Below, in pieces: positions 1-7,140 of a stretch of DNA of 10,249 nucleotides (positions are counted from its first letter, which is position 1; each line of letters begins with the position of its first letter). The notes under the pieces were generated by a model, which searched no databases, was not told where the DNA came from, and worked only from the letters and a program-made list of their open reading frames with translations. Source of the stretch: Chloroflexota bacterium (lineage in GTDB: Bacteria; Chloroflexota; Anaerolineae; J102); the NCBI GenBank assembly GCA_003353825.1, contig PIVW01000190.1, forward strand, positions 1 to 10,249, written 5' to 3'. A program made the translations under genes and the position numbers.

Positions 1-117
1 TGCGAAAAACACTGTCATTTTCTAAATCTGATAGCTTCCATGAGGCGGTACTCCTATTATACCTCCACTATTACAACACAGAATGGTGTCCTATCAGTTA
101 ATATATAACCACTACCC
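1..117 (-). other. Downstream flank of MttB-3
   Basis: No gene or convincing terminator was found. A perfect TATAAT lies on the minus strand at 61-56 but lacks a -35 match. The only small hairpins have 4-bp stems. Whether transcription continues past MttB-3 cannot be told. Confidence 0.4.
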
Positions 118-1620
118 TCAAACGAACATAGCCATGTCTAATTCTTCGTCCTTGTGCCTGGCGTCGGCCAGCTCACAGACACGGCGAAGTTCTTTGTACA
201 TGGCCTCATCCAACAGCGGCTCGTCGTCGGCTTCGATGATTTCGATAACGCGCTCATGAACGCGCTGGCTGTGGCGTTTGGCGCCTGCTTCCTGCCAATC
301 TTCCCAGTTCTTGCGGTCGATCAGCTTAGGTTGCCAGATCTCCTCTCGGAAGCGACGGTAGGTGTGATCCTGTTCCAGGAAGTGGCCGCCCGGACCGACG
401 TCGTTTATTGCATCCAGGGCCATGGACACGTCTGTGACCGGGATCCCGCGCAAGATACGCTTTACCATATCGATGATCTCATCAGAGGCCACCATGAGAT
501 CCATGGAACTGGTGAGTCCCTGTTCGAGATAACCGACGTCATGGATCATGTTGCCACCTGTCAGGGCCGCGGTGGCGATGTTGATAGCAGCTTCCATGGC
601 CGCCTGTTCGTCGAAGAGCTTGGCATCGGAACAGCCAGCCGTCTCGTACATTGGCACACCAAGCCACTTGGTGATCTGGGTGTATGCAGCGCTAAGCAAG
701 GCCATCTCCGGTGAGCCGTAACAATAGATGGTGGTGAGCATATCCATATTAGACATGAGACCGCCGATGATGAGTTGCGCGCCGGGCTTACGTAACTGGC
801 TGAGGACGATGCCGAACAAACTTTCCGTCAGGGCCTGAACGGCGGTGCCCGCCAGGGTGGTTGGGGCGGTGGCGCCCGCCAGTGGACAGGGCGTGTAGAC
901 GAAGGGGATGTCATTGTCTGAAGCAAAAAGCAACTTCTGCACCGCCTCTTCCGAGTGACTGAGGGGAGAAACAGGCTCGATATAGAGAGAGAAAATCGGC
1001 CCCTTCTTCCACTCCTCTTTGCCGCCGACACGAATAGTCGCCATCTCAAGTTGATCGCGGACGCCTTCCAGATCTACTGCCGTAACATTGATCGGTTTAT
1101 TCGTACCCTCCAGCATCGCCAGATACTGCCAGCGATCATAAGTACCAACCGCCGTGTCTTGCACGATGCCCAAGGACATGTGAAAATCGATGTTAGGCAT
1201 AGCTTCTGCTAAGCGAGCAAAGTTCTTGACATCATTGTAGGTCGCACGCCTGCGTTCCCCGGTATAGGGATCGATGGTGAAGGGGGTGTCAGAGCCACAG
1301 CCAAAATAAATCTGGTTCTTGTACAGCTCCATCCGGTTCTTCCGATCCGGACCCACGACTGTTACTTTTCTGGGCAAGGTTGATCGGGCTCGATCTACCA
1401 TGTAGGAGGGCATCTTGACAAGGGCGCTATCGTCCTTAACATCTTCAACGATGGCTCCACCGGCATGCGCCAAATCGACCCCCTCTTTGTCATACACCCT
1501 GACACCTGTCTCATAAAGCACACGCAATGCCGAAAAGTAGATCGCCTCGATCTCCTCTTCGCTGAGCACTTCGAATAGGGGTGTGGCATTGACCTGGTAG
1601 TTATTTCGTTTGACCTGCAT
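118..1620 (-). CDS. MttB-family corrinoid methyltransferase 3 (non-pyrrolysine)
   Basis: A 500-residue member of the trimethylamine methyltransferase (MttB) superfamily. The family transfers a methyl group from a quaternary or tertiary amine to Co(I) of a corrinoid protein in the cytoplasm. Family blocks are visible in order: YFGCGSDTPFTID at about 105-117, PCPLAGATAP at 244-253, GCSDAKLFDEQAAME at 329-343, HDVGYLEQGLTSS at 360-372 and GPGGHFLEQDHT at 409-420. The length is normal for the family and no UAG interrupts the frame, so it is a non-pyrrolysine type like MtgB; the substrate cannot be read from sequence. A GGAG Shine-Dalgarno lies 7 nt before the ATG, and the stop is TGA. It is the last gene of the set, 41 nt after the DUF1638 gene, and has no corrinoid gene of its own immediately after it. 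It probably uses one of the two upstream corrinoid proteins. Confidence 0.93.
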   Translation of the reverse strand: MQVKRNNYQVNATPLFEVLSEEEIEAIYFSALRVLYETGVRVYDKEGVDLAHAGGAIVEDVKDDSALVKMPSYMVDRARSTLPRKVTVVGPDRKNRMELYKNQIYFGCGSDTPFTIDPYTGERRRATYNDVKNFARLAEAMPNIDFHMSLGIVQDTAVGTYDRWQYLAMLEGTNKPINVTAVDLEGVRDQLEMATIRVGGKEEWKKGPIFSLYIEPVSPLSHSEEAVQKLLFASDNDIPFVYTPCPLAGATAPTTLAGTAVQALTESLFGIVLSQLRKPGAQLIIGGLMSNMDMLTTIYCYGSPEMALLSAAYTQITKWLGVPMYETAGCSDAKLFDEQAAMEAAINIATAALTGGNMIHDVGYLEQGLTSSMDLMVASDEIIDMVKRILRGIPVTDVSMALDAINDVGPGGHFLEQDHTYRRFREEIWQPKLIDRKNWEDWQEAGAKRHSQRVHERVIEIIEADDEPLLDEAMYKELRRVCELADARHKDEELDMAMFV

Positions 1621-1661
1621 GGTTGTTCTCCGAGTCTATGGCGTAAAGGGCTGTAGTTTAG

Positions 1662-2351
1662 TTAGAGAAACTGATCTAGCTGGATTTCTCCACCGGGCGA
1701 GATGATCACGAATTCGTCGCTAGTTTCTCTTTCGCCGAGGGCAATTTCGATCAGATGCTTTACGTAGTCATCATATCCAAGGATCTCTTCGTAGCGCAGG
1801 TGCCAGCGTTCGCAAAACCGGGCAACCTGTAGGGCTTGTTCATGATAGTCATCCAGATCTTGCTGGCTATGGGCTACCAGTGCCAGTCGTTCATAATTCT
1901 GATATTGTTGGTCAAGTAACCAGATCGCTTCTTTGGAACCGTACCGTTCACTGTATTCTTCGTACTCTTTGAGGGGATGGCTACCTGATTCCAGCCACCC
2001 TTTGCTTAGCCAATAGGTGCCGGGCACAGCCTGGAATTCGTGCAGATAGGCTTGGCGGGATCCCAACAGCATGGCAATACAATCATCCATGCGGGGAACG
2101 AGGAGTGTATGGATATCAGAGCGGATGCCGGTGATACCACTTCCGCACAGGCCATAGCCTATCACCACCAGGCTGGGCGTTGTCAGGGCATCCAATTCGT
2201 TTTGCACGGCGCCGGCGATCTGAAGAGGGATGCGGTGAAGGCCATACTGCAGATAGGTCACTTGTTCGGCAAGTGCTTCCGGCAAGAAACGCTCGAACAT
2301 TTCCTGGAACACCTGGCAGGCTATGAAAACGACCGGTAATTCCCCAAACAT
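1662..2351 (-). CDS. DUF1638 family protein
   Basis: A 229-residue protein with the hallmarks of DUF1638: VVIGYGLCGSG at about 62-72, PRMDDCIAMLLGSRQ at 86-100 and PGTYWLSKGW at 110-119. No biochemical function is established to my knowledge. Members are often seen beside corrinoid methyltransferase genes (recalled, not checked). Conserved-looking cysteines sit at 12, 69 and 91 and could be ligands. There is no signal peptide or membrane segment, so it is cytoplasmic. An in-frame TAG lies two codons before the ATG (TAG CAC AAA ATG), so the start at 2351 is the first possible one; an AAGGAGAG Shine-Dalgarno stands 11 nt away, longer than usual. It lies between corrinoid protein 2 (31-nt gap) and MttB-3 (41-nt gap), so it is almost certainly co-transcribed. 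A role in corrinoid or methyl-group handling is inference from context only. Confidence 0.82.
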   Translation of the reverse strand: MFGELPVVFIACQVFQEMFERFLPEALAEQVTYLQYGLHRIPLQIAGAVQNELDALTTPSLVVIGYGLCGSGITGIRSDIHTLLVPRMDDCIAMLLGSRQAYLHEFQAVPGTYWLSKGWLESGSHPLKEYEEYSERYGSKEAIWLLDQQYQNYERLALVAHSQQDLDDYHEQALQVARFCERWHLRYEEILGYDDYVKHLIEIALGERETSDEFVIISPGGEIQLDQFL

Positions 2352-2382
2352 TTTGTGCTAGTCTCTCCTTAAATGGCGCCGC

Positions 2383-3024
2383 TCAGATAGCGCCTACGAG
2401 TTGTTTGGCAAGTTCGACGCCGGCCGGTGCATTCGAGCCATAGCCGTCAGCGCCAATACGTTCTGCGAATTCAGCGTCGACCGGCGCGCCACCGACCATG
2501 ATCTTCACCTGATCTTGCAGACCAGCTTCGCGGATGGCGTTGATGGTGTAGCCCATCGCCCGCATGGTGGTCGTGAGTAAGGCAGACATGCCTACCACAG
2601 CCGGTTGGTGCTCTTTGATAGCGACGATAAATGCATCTGGTTCGATGTTGAAACCGAGATCGATGACCTCGAAGCCGGCGCCCTCACACATCATACCAAC
2701 CAGATTCTTGCCGATATCGTGAAGATCACATTTGACAGTCCCCAGCACGATCTTTCCAAGAAGTTCGACGCCGCTCTCCGACAATCTGGGCCGCAATACA
2801 CCCAAACCAGCTTGCATAGCATCGGCAGATCGAATGACCTCAGGGACGAACATGTCGCCCCGCCGAAATCTGGCGCCAACTTCATCCATCCCCGGCACCA
2901 TGCCCTTATCCAGGATGTCTTTGGGTGGGAGCCCCTGATCCAAACCTCGCTGCACCAGATTGGGCATCCGATCGATTTCTCCTTCCAGGATTGCTGTCGA
3001 TAGACGTTCGTATATTCGACTCAT
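2383..3024 (-). CDS. Corrinoid protein 2 (MttC/MtgC-like)
   Basis: A 213-residue corrinoid-binding protein that carries the methyl group between an MttB-type methyltransferase and a second methyltransferase. Residues about 1-90 form the B12-binding-2 helical cap, with GMVPGMDEVG and FVPEVIRSADAM. The Rossmann-like cobalamin domain follows, with D-x-H-x-x-G at 100-105 (DLHDIG, His102 the expected lower cobalt ligand), GMSALL at 145-150 and a GGAP loop near 178-181. The frame is open to an upstream ATG at 3054, but the ATG at 3024 has a GGAG Shine-Dalgarno 8 nt away, gives the family N-terminus (MSRIYERLST) and matches the 213 residues of corrinoid protein 1, so I chose it. It follows MttB-2 closely. 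It is very similar to corrinoid protein 1, sharing an uninterrupted identical stretch through the His motif. Confidence 0.93.
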   Translation of the reverse strand: MSRIYERLSTAILEGEIDRMPNLVQRGLDQGLPPKDILDKGMVPGMDEVGARFRRGDMFVPEVIRSADAMQAGLGVLRPRLSESGVELLGKIVLGTVKCDLHDIGKNLVGMMCEGAGFEVIDLGFNIEPDAFIVAIKEHQPAVVGMSALLTTTMRAMGYTINAIREAGLQDQVKIMVGGAPVDAEFAERIGADGYGSNAPAGVELAKQLVGAI

Positions 3025-3069
3025 GGTTTTCACTCCATTGCAGTGAGCAAACAAAGCGTGTTGCTAACG

Positions 3070-4533
3070 TCAGGCCTGCACCTGCACCCGAGCTTCGGCA
3101 GCTTCGAGCACTTGTTGGATAGCGGCTTCGGTTTCGGGCTGAATCGGTGAGGATTGGTGAGTAGCCAGGATATCGTGCACGCGTGCAATCACCCGATCTC
3201 CCATTGTAGTCCGCCCCATCATGTCCCATTCCTCATAATTGCGGCGGTCGCAGAGCTTGGGATACCAAAACTCGTTCTTGTAGTAACGATGGGTGTGGTC
3301 CTCGCGCAGGTAATGACCGTTGGGTCCCACGTTATGGATGACATCGACAGCCAACGTGTCTTCATTGACCTCGATACCTCTGGTGATACGGCGGGCGTAG
3401 CCAATGGCCTCATCCATCATCGCTGTCTGAAAGATCGAGCCCGTCAATCCACTTTCGGTGTAACCGACGTCGTGGCAAAGATCGCCGCCCGATAACGCCG
3501 AGAAAAAGACCGACAGCGAGCCCTCGAGTGCGGCCTGCTCATCCAGGGTCTTCGAATCGGTGCACCCGCCCGTCTGCCACAGGGGCAGGCCGGCAAAGTG
3601 GGCGAGTTCGGTGATCCCGGCCATCATCAGTGATAACTCAGGGGCGCCATAGGCCAAGATCATAGCACTCATATCCAACACCGAGAGCACACCACCCATG
3701 AAGAAGGGTACGCCGGGCTTAAGAGCCTGGGCGACCACCAATCCCATCCAGGACTCGGCTGCCGCCTGGATGATAACACCAGCCGCCGTGACGGGCGCCG
3801 TACCGCCGGCAAGTGGGCACGGGGTGAAGATCACCGGCAGGCGATGCTTTGCAGCGAAAATGAGCTTGTCCATCGCTTCGAAGGTGCTAACCAGCGGCGA
3901 TAGAGGCTCGCAATAGTGTACGTAGTTTGGACGTAACTCAAACGCTTTCTGCCCCCCGGCTTCTGCAATGGCGATCTTATGAATATCCTCAGCATCATCT
4001 TTCCCATAGGACCAGGCCACAATTGGTTTGCTGGTATTGGGGAACATGGTGGCAAATTCGTAGGATGCAGCCAGTTCGTGATGCACGTCGTTGATGGTGC
4101 CCAGAGATTCGCAGAAATCAATGTTGGGCAGGGCGTCACAGACTTTTGCCACAATCTCGGCATCGTTTCGCAGGTAGGGCCTGCGTTCCTGCGTTTCGAC
4201 ATCGATAAAATTCGGTGGGGTCGGTCCCGGACCAAAGTGCGCCCTGCCTGGGCCAATGCGTATATCGTGTTTGGCATTGCCATCACGGGCATAAATGGTG
4301 AAGCTACGGGGCGCCTTTTGAAGCGCTTCCTTCACAAGATACGAAGGTATCCGTACATGAAGCCCATCCACCCAGGCGCCAGTCTTCGAGAGAATATCGC
4401 GCGCTTCCTCGTGATGTACTTCAAGGCCTGTATGCTCTAAGACATGGAGCACACCACTGAAGAGTTCTAGCAATTGGTCTTGCGACAGCATTTGGAAACG
4501 GGTTCCGTAATTCGTCCGGTAGTTTCCTCGCAT
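3070..4533 (-). CDS. MttB-family corrinoid methyltransferase 2 (non-pyrrolysine)
   Basis: A 487-residue MttB-superfamily methyltransferase predicted to demethylate a quaternary amine onto a corrinoid protein. The blocks are HFGPGPTPPNFID at about 99-111, PCPLAGGTAP at 238-247, GCTDSKTLDEQAALE at 323-337, HDVGYTESGLTGS at 354-366 and GPNGHYLREDHT at 403-414. There is no in-frame UAG, so it is not a pyrrolysine trimethylamine enzyme; a betaine-type substrate such as glycine betaine is possible but unproven. An AGGGG Shine-Dalgarno lies about 9 nt before the ATG; the stop is TGA. Corrinoid protein 2 begins 45 nt after the stop, making this the most obvious cognate enzyme-carrier pair. A 160-nt gap separates it from corrinoid protein 1 upstream, in which I saw no convincing promoter or terminator, so co-transcription from the promoter near 5400 is likely. 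Confidence 0.94.
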   Translation of the reverse strand: MRGNYRTNYGTRFQMLSQDQLLELFSGVLHVLEHTGLEVHHEEARDILSKTGAWVDGLHVRIPSYLVKEALQKAPRSFTIYARDGNAKHDIRIGPGRAHFGPGPTPPNFIDVETQERRPYLRNDAEIVAKVCDALPNIDFCESLGTINDVHHELAASYEFATMFPNTSKPIVAWSYGKDDAEDIHKIAIAEAGGQKAFELRPNYVHYCEPLSPLVSTFEAMDKLIFAAKHRLPVIFTPCPLAGGTAPVTAAGVIIQAAAESWMGLVVAQALKPGVPFFMGGVLSVLDMSAMILAYGAPELSLMMAGITELAHFAGLPLWQTGGCTDSKTLDEQAALEGSLSVFFSALSGGDLCHDVGYTESGLTGSIFQTAMMDEAIGYARRITRGIEVNEDTLAVDVIHNVGPNGHYLREDHTHRYYKNEFWYPKLCDRRNYEEWDMMGRTTMGDRVIARVHDILATHQSSPIQPETEAAIQQVLEAAEARVQVQA

Positions 4534-4693
4534 GGAATGTCCCCTAAAAAAGTGTCTGGGAATGCTGTCCCGGTTTCGATTCTGATACGGAAGATTGGTT
4601 CATTGGAGGTGGACGCTAGGTAAACGATGTGAATTCATATCTCTTATCCCCCACAAAGGCAGCGATTTCCTGGAGAGAGGGATATAGATCGGT
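4534..4693 (-). other. Intergenic gap between corrinoid protein 1 and MttB-2
   Basis: On the transcribed strand there is a GGGA/TCCC mini-hairpin followed after a few bases by TTTTTT, too weak to call a terminator. Near 4637-4690 there is also a bulged ATAT...ATAT pairing. No -35/-10 pair of quality was found. It probably is an untranslated spacer in the transcript. Confidence 0.4.
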
Positions 4694-5335
4694 TTAGGCC
4701 GCTCCTACAAATTGTTTGGCAAGGTCTACAGCAGCCGCAGCATTAGATGCATAGCCATCGGCGCCGATCTTGTCGGCAAAATCCTTTGTTACCGGGGCTC
4801 CGCCGACCATCACCTTGACGTGTTCCCGTACACCCGCCTCTTGTAGGGCATCTATGGTGTGTTCCATTGAACGCATCGTCGTAGTCAACAGGGCGGACAT
4901 ACCCACCACATCCGGATTGAATTCCTTCACGGCCACGACAAAATCTTCGGGAGAGATATTCTTACCCAAATCCTGCACCTCAAACCCCGCGCCCTCACAC
5001 ATCATGCCCACCAGATTTTTACCGATATCATGTAAATCGCCCTTGACAGTACCCAACATGACTTTGCCCACCATCGCCACCCCTTCTGCTGCCAGTAGAG
5101 GTTTGAGAATGTCCATCGAGCGCTGCATGGTCCTGGCCGAGCGCAGGACTTCGGGAACGAACAGGCGGCCGGCCCTAAATTCTACGCCCACGTGATCCAT
5201 ACCAGGCATGAGCCCTTCATTCAAGATTTGCTGGGCGTCCAGGCCATCGCCTAATGCATCTTCTGTCAGATCTTCAATCTCATCCAGATTACCACGGATG
5301 ACGGTTGTAGATATCTCAGAGAGTACTTCACTCAT
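4694..5335 (-). CDS. Corrinoid protein 1 (MttC/MtgC-like)
   Basis: A 213-residue corrinoid-binding methyl carrier of the MttC/MtgC type. The helical cap domain spans about 1-90 (GLMPGMDHVG, FVPEVLRSARTM). The cobalamin domain has the DLHDIG motif at 100-105 with His102 as the expected lower axial cobalt ligand, GMSALL at 145-150, a GGAP loop near 178-181 and GADGYASNA at 191-199. The frame could start at 5362, but the ATG at 5335 has a near-perfect AAGGAGGT Shine-Dalgarno 7 nt upstream and gives the same N-terminus and length as corrinoid protein 2, so it is preferred. The stop is TAA. It is first in the transcription unit started by the strong promoter near 5398-5426, upstream of MttB-2. Strong translation signals fit a carrier needed in large amounts, possibly serving all three MttB enzymes. 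Confidence 0.94.
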   Translation of the reverse strand: MSEVLSEISTTVIRGNLDEIEDLTEDALGDGLDAQQILNEGLMPGMDHVGVEFRAGRLFVPEVLRSARTMQRSMDILKPLLAAEGVAMVGKVMLGTVKGDLHDIGKNLVGMMCEGAGFEVQDLGKNISPEDFVVAVKEFNPDVVGMSALLTTTMRSMEHTIDALQEAGVREHVKVMVGGAPVTKDFADKIGADGYASNAAAAVDLAKQFVGAA

Positions 5336-5342
5336 TGTGCGA

Positions 5343-5350
5343 ACCTCCTT
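5343..5350 (-). promoter_or_regulatory. Ribosome binding site that fixes the corrinoid protein 1 start
   Basis: The minus strand reads AAGGAGGT, ending 7 nt before the ATG at 5335. This supports the downstream start over the ATG at 5362, which lies upstream of this site and would make the ribosome binding site part of the coding region. Confidence 0.85.
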
Positions 5351-5397
5351 GTATAGGGTCATAGATGAATGTACTGATTGTTTTTTATATGGGACGG

Positions 5398-5426
5398 ATA
5401 ATAAGTCAATGGCTAACGGTTGTCAA
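5398..5426 (-). promoter_or_regulatory. Sigma-70-type promoter of the corrinoid protein 1 unit
   Basis: On the minus strand TTGACA (5426-5421) is followed by exactly 17 nt and then TATTAT (5403-5398), a perfect -35 and a 5/6 match to TATAAT. A start near 5391 would leave a leader of about 55 nt before the ATG at 5335. It lies just after the weak terminator behind MttB-1, so the five downstream genes can be expressed apart from MttB-1. Confidence 0.75.
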
Positions 5427-5464
5427 TTAATTATGGCTCTTTCGGAATCTGCATGGCTTCTACT

Positions 5465-5498
5465 AAAAAGGCGTGATTCGTTAGCACAAACAACACGC
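5465..5498 (-). terminator. Weak intrinsic terminator after MttB-1
   Basis: On the minus strand GCGTG (5475-5471 after folding with 5498-5494, CACGC) closes a hairpin with partial inner pairing (GTT/AAC) and is followed by CTTTTT. It starts 21 nt after the MttB-1 stop. The stem is short, so termination is probably partial. Two tandem copies of GCAATAC lie beside it at about 5497-5510. Confidence 0.4.
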
Positions 5499-5518
5499 AA
5501 TACGCAATACGTTTAATT

Positions 5519-6970
5519 CTATGTTGGAGTGCCATTTTCTGGGCGCTGGAGGATCGCTTCAAGGGCTTGTACCATCGAGTCCGGCAGCGGATCAGGTTGA
5601 TGTGCGTCCAGGATCTCCGCAACTTTCTCTGTTGCACGCTCCCCAAGAGTCTTGCCACCCTGCGCATGCCACATCTCGTAGTTATCCCGTTCGAACAGGT
5701 TGGGATACCAGCGCCGGCGGAAATGGGCGTACGTGTGGTCGGCATCCAGGTACTGGCCTTCTGGACCCTGGGCATCGATCAGGTCAAGGGCCAGGCTCTC
5801 GTCACTGATATCTACAGGTCGCATGAAGTGCGAAAGCCAATCCAGGATCTCATCACAGATCACCAACTGAGCCAGGGAACCGCTCAGGCCCGACTCCAGA
5901 TAACCAAGATCATGGACGATATTGGCCCCGGCCAGGCTGTCTGTCATCAGGGTCAACGCTGCTTCGGCCGCCGCCTGCTGGTCGACGGATTTTGCATCGC
6001 TGCAACCGGCCAGGGCAAACATTGGCAGCCCCAGCCAGTGCACGAAATCAGCAGCGACCATACGTTTGTCGGGATCCGCATAAGGCTGGACCGTGGTGCG
6101 CATGTCCAACATATTGCCACCCCATCCAGGCATGATAAAGGGTGTACCTTCACGTTTGAGTTGAGAGAGCACCAAACCTGCCAGGGCGCCCGCCTGGGAG
6201 ACGGCAAGCGCAGCTGCGACAGTGGTCGGCGCCGTCACCCCCCCTTGCGTGGATGGAACATAGGCAAAGGGTAAGCCCTTCCCGGAGAGATAAAGTAGTT
6301 TCTGTAATGCTTCTTGATTGTGCACGAGACCGGTAGTGACATTCACATAGCAGGCCGTAAAGGGTTTTTCCCGCAGAGCCACCTCCCCTCCTCGTACGAT
6401 TTCGGCCATGGCAACCGCATCGACGCAGCCGGAAAAGTCCGTTGTTACATACATAAGAGGTTTGCTGCTATTTCTGATCATCGACACCATCTGATAGCGA
6501 TCAACTACAGCCTGCTCGACATCCTCGGGCAGGAACATGCACATCACAAAATCGATATGAGAGAGTGCATCTGCCACGGTCATTGCTGCGTCGATATCCC
6601 TTAATTTTGCCCGTCGTCTTATTCCCGACAGGTGATCGACGATGTACAGACAATCGGATCCTGGTCCAAAGTATGTGTTTCGACCGCCCACGTTCATCGC
6701 AGGTTCACCGTGGCGATCATACAATGCCACATGCGTTTGGGCCGTACTTCTGGCCCACTCCACCAATTGCTGGGGAATGCGCACCCGATTCCCTGCGATA
6801 GCTCCCACACCCGCCTTTTTCAGAAGATCCAACGCATCCTGCTCATAGAGTAGGATGCCGGTTCGTTCCAGGATCTGCAGACAGGCAGCGTATAATCTCT
6901 CGCATTGTGCGTGGGACAATCTACTACAGGGCGCCTTGATATGAAAGTGATCATCTTGATTCTCGGACAT
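5519..6970 (-). CDS. MttB-family corrinoid methyltransferase 1 (non-pyrrolysine, divergent)
   Basis: A 483-residue MttB-superfamily methyltransferase with YFGPGSDCLYIVD at about 100-112, GCSDAKSVDQQAAAE at 322-336, HDLGYLESGLSGS at 353-365 and GPEGQYLDADHT at 402-413. It is the most divergent of the three: where MttB-2 and MttB-3 have PCPLAG(A/G)TAP, it has PSTQGGVTAP at 239-248, which suggests a different methyl donor. There is no in-frame UAG within the conserved region. The terminal stop is TAG, the only amber stop among the six genes, and an in-frame TAA follows one codon later. The ribosome binding site is a weak AGAGAGAG. It sits alone behind a leader with a terminator-like hairpin and in front of a weak terminator, so it may be regulated separately. 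It has no adjacent corrinoid gene in the same unit unless transcription reads through. Confidence 0.92.
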   Translation of the reverse strand: MSENQDDHFHIKAPCSRLSHAQCERLYAACLQILERTGILLYEQDALDLLKKAGVGAIAGNRVRIPQQLVEWARSTAQTHVALYDRHGEPAMNVGGRNTYFGPGSDCLYIVDHLSGIRRRAKLRDIDAAMTVADALSHIDFVMCMFLPEDVEQAVVDRYQMVSMIRNSSKPLMYVTTDFSGCVDAVAMAEIVRGGEVALREKPFTACYVNVTTGLVHNQEALQKLLYLSGKGLPFAYVPSTQGGVTAPTTVAAALAVSQAGALAGLVLSQLKREGTPFIMPGWGGNMLDMRTTVQPYADPDKRMVAADFVHWLGLPMFALAGCSDAKSVDQQAAAEAALTLMTDSLAGANIVHDLGYLESGLSGSLAQLVICDEILDWLSHFMRPVDISDESLALDLIDAQGPEGQYLDADHTYAHFRRRWYPNLFERDNYEMWHAQGGKTLGERATEKVAEILDAHQPDPLPDSMVQALEAILQRPENGTPT

Positions 6971-6985
6971 ATCTAACTCTCTCTA

Positions 6986-7028
6986 TAAAAAAGAAAAGGG
7001 AGCGACCCATAGTGGGGATGCTGCTCCC
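6986..7028 (-). terminator. Terminator-like attenuator in the MttB-1 leader
   Basis: On the minus strand GGGAGC (7028-7023) and GCTCCC (7003-6998) enclose an inner CCCA-CTA-TGGG hairpin, and the stem is followed at once by TTTTCTTTTTT (6997-6987). This is a standard intrinsic terminator pattern, but it ends only 16 nt before the MttB-1 ATG and in the same direction. It would block the gene unless relieved. A competing CTCC (7039-7036) could pair with GGAG (7027-7024) of the stem and act as an antiterminator, though only over 4 bp. Confidence 0.7.
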
Positions 7029-7104
7029 ACTCTTCGGAGGTTGCACATCATTGTGCTGACAAAGACGAGGGGAAGATCTTGTAATATCTTACATATCAGT
7101 GATA
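6987..7104 (-). ncRNA. Candidate regulatory leader RNA of MttB-1
   Basis: From the inferred start near 7104 to the T-tract at 6987 the minus strand holds a roughly 118-nt leader. It contains a GCACA-ATGA-TGTGC hairpin (7056-7043), a possible antiterminator and the terminator-like hairpin. I do not recognise the conserved core of a cobalamin, SAM, glycine, guanidine or T-box element. It may be an unnamed riboswitch or attenuator, or simply a short terminated transcript. Both the start site and the structure are inference. Confidence 0.35.
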
Positions 7105-7109
7105 TATCA
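7081..7109. promoter_or_regulatory. Candidate operator cluster before MttB-1
   Basis: Two palindromes lie side by side: GTAA-TATC-TTAC (7081-7092) and TGATATATCA (7100-7109). The heptamer ATATCAG also occurs as direct repeats at 7093-7099 and 7104-7110, 11 bp apart, about one helical turn. The position just downstream of the proposed -10 suits a repressor. A 17-bp stretch here (7084-7100) recurs at 7217-7233. Confidence 0.4.
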
Positions 7110-7110
7110 G

Positions 7111-7140
7111 AACGTAGCACACTTAAGTTATCCTTGTCAA
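7111..7140 (-). promoter_or_regulatory. Possible promoter of MttB-1
   Basis: On the minus strand a perfect TTGACA (7140-7135) is followed after 18 nt by TACGTT (7116-7111), with a TG-n extended -10 in front. The -10 matches only 3 of 6 positions, so the call depends mostly on the -35 and on location. Activator dependence would fit such a weak -10. Confidence 0.4.

Noticed and set aside
41..84. TATAAT on the minus strand with a nearby 8-codon frame
   Set aside because: There is no -35 match at 16-18 nt, and the frame ends after eight codons; too weak to call a promoter or gene.
154..714. Plus-strand open frame of 186 codons
   Set aside because: It is antisense to MttB-3, which has full family conservation; there is no Shine-Dalgarno or recognisable motif. 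The same holds for the other plus-strand frames below base 6970.
5336..5362. Longer N-terminus of corrinoid protein 1 from the ATG at 5362
   Set aside because: It would encode the strong AAGGAGGT site as protein and extend beyond the family N-terminus; the ATG at 5335 fits better. The 3054 start of corrinoid protein 2 is rejected likewise.
5519..5527. TAG at the end of MttB-1 as a pyrrolysine codon
   Set aside because: It lies after the complete conserved length, and a TAA follows one codon later, so read-through would add only two residues; pyrrolysine in MttB lies well inside the protein.
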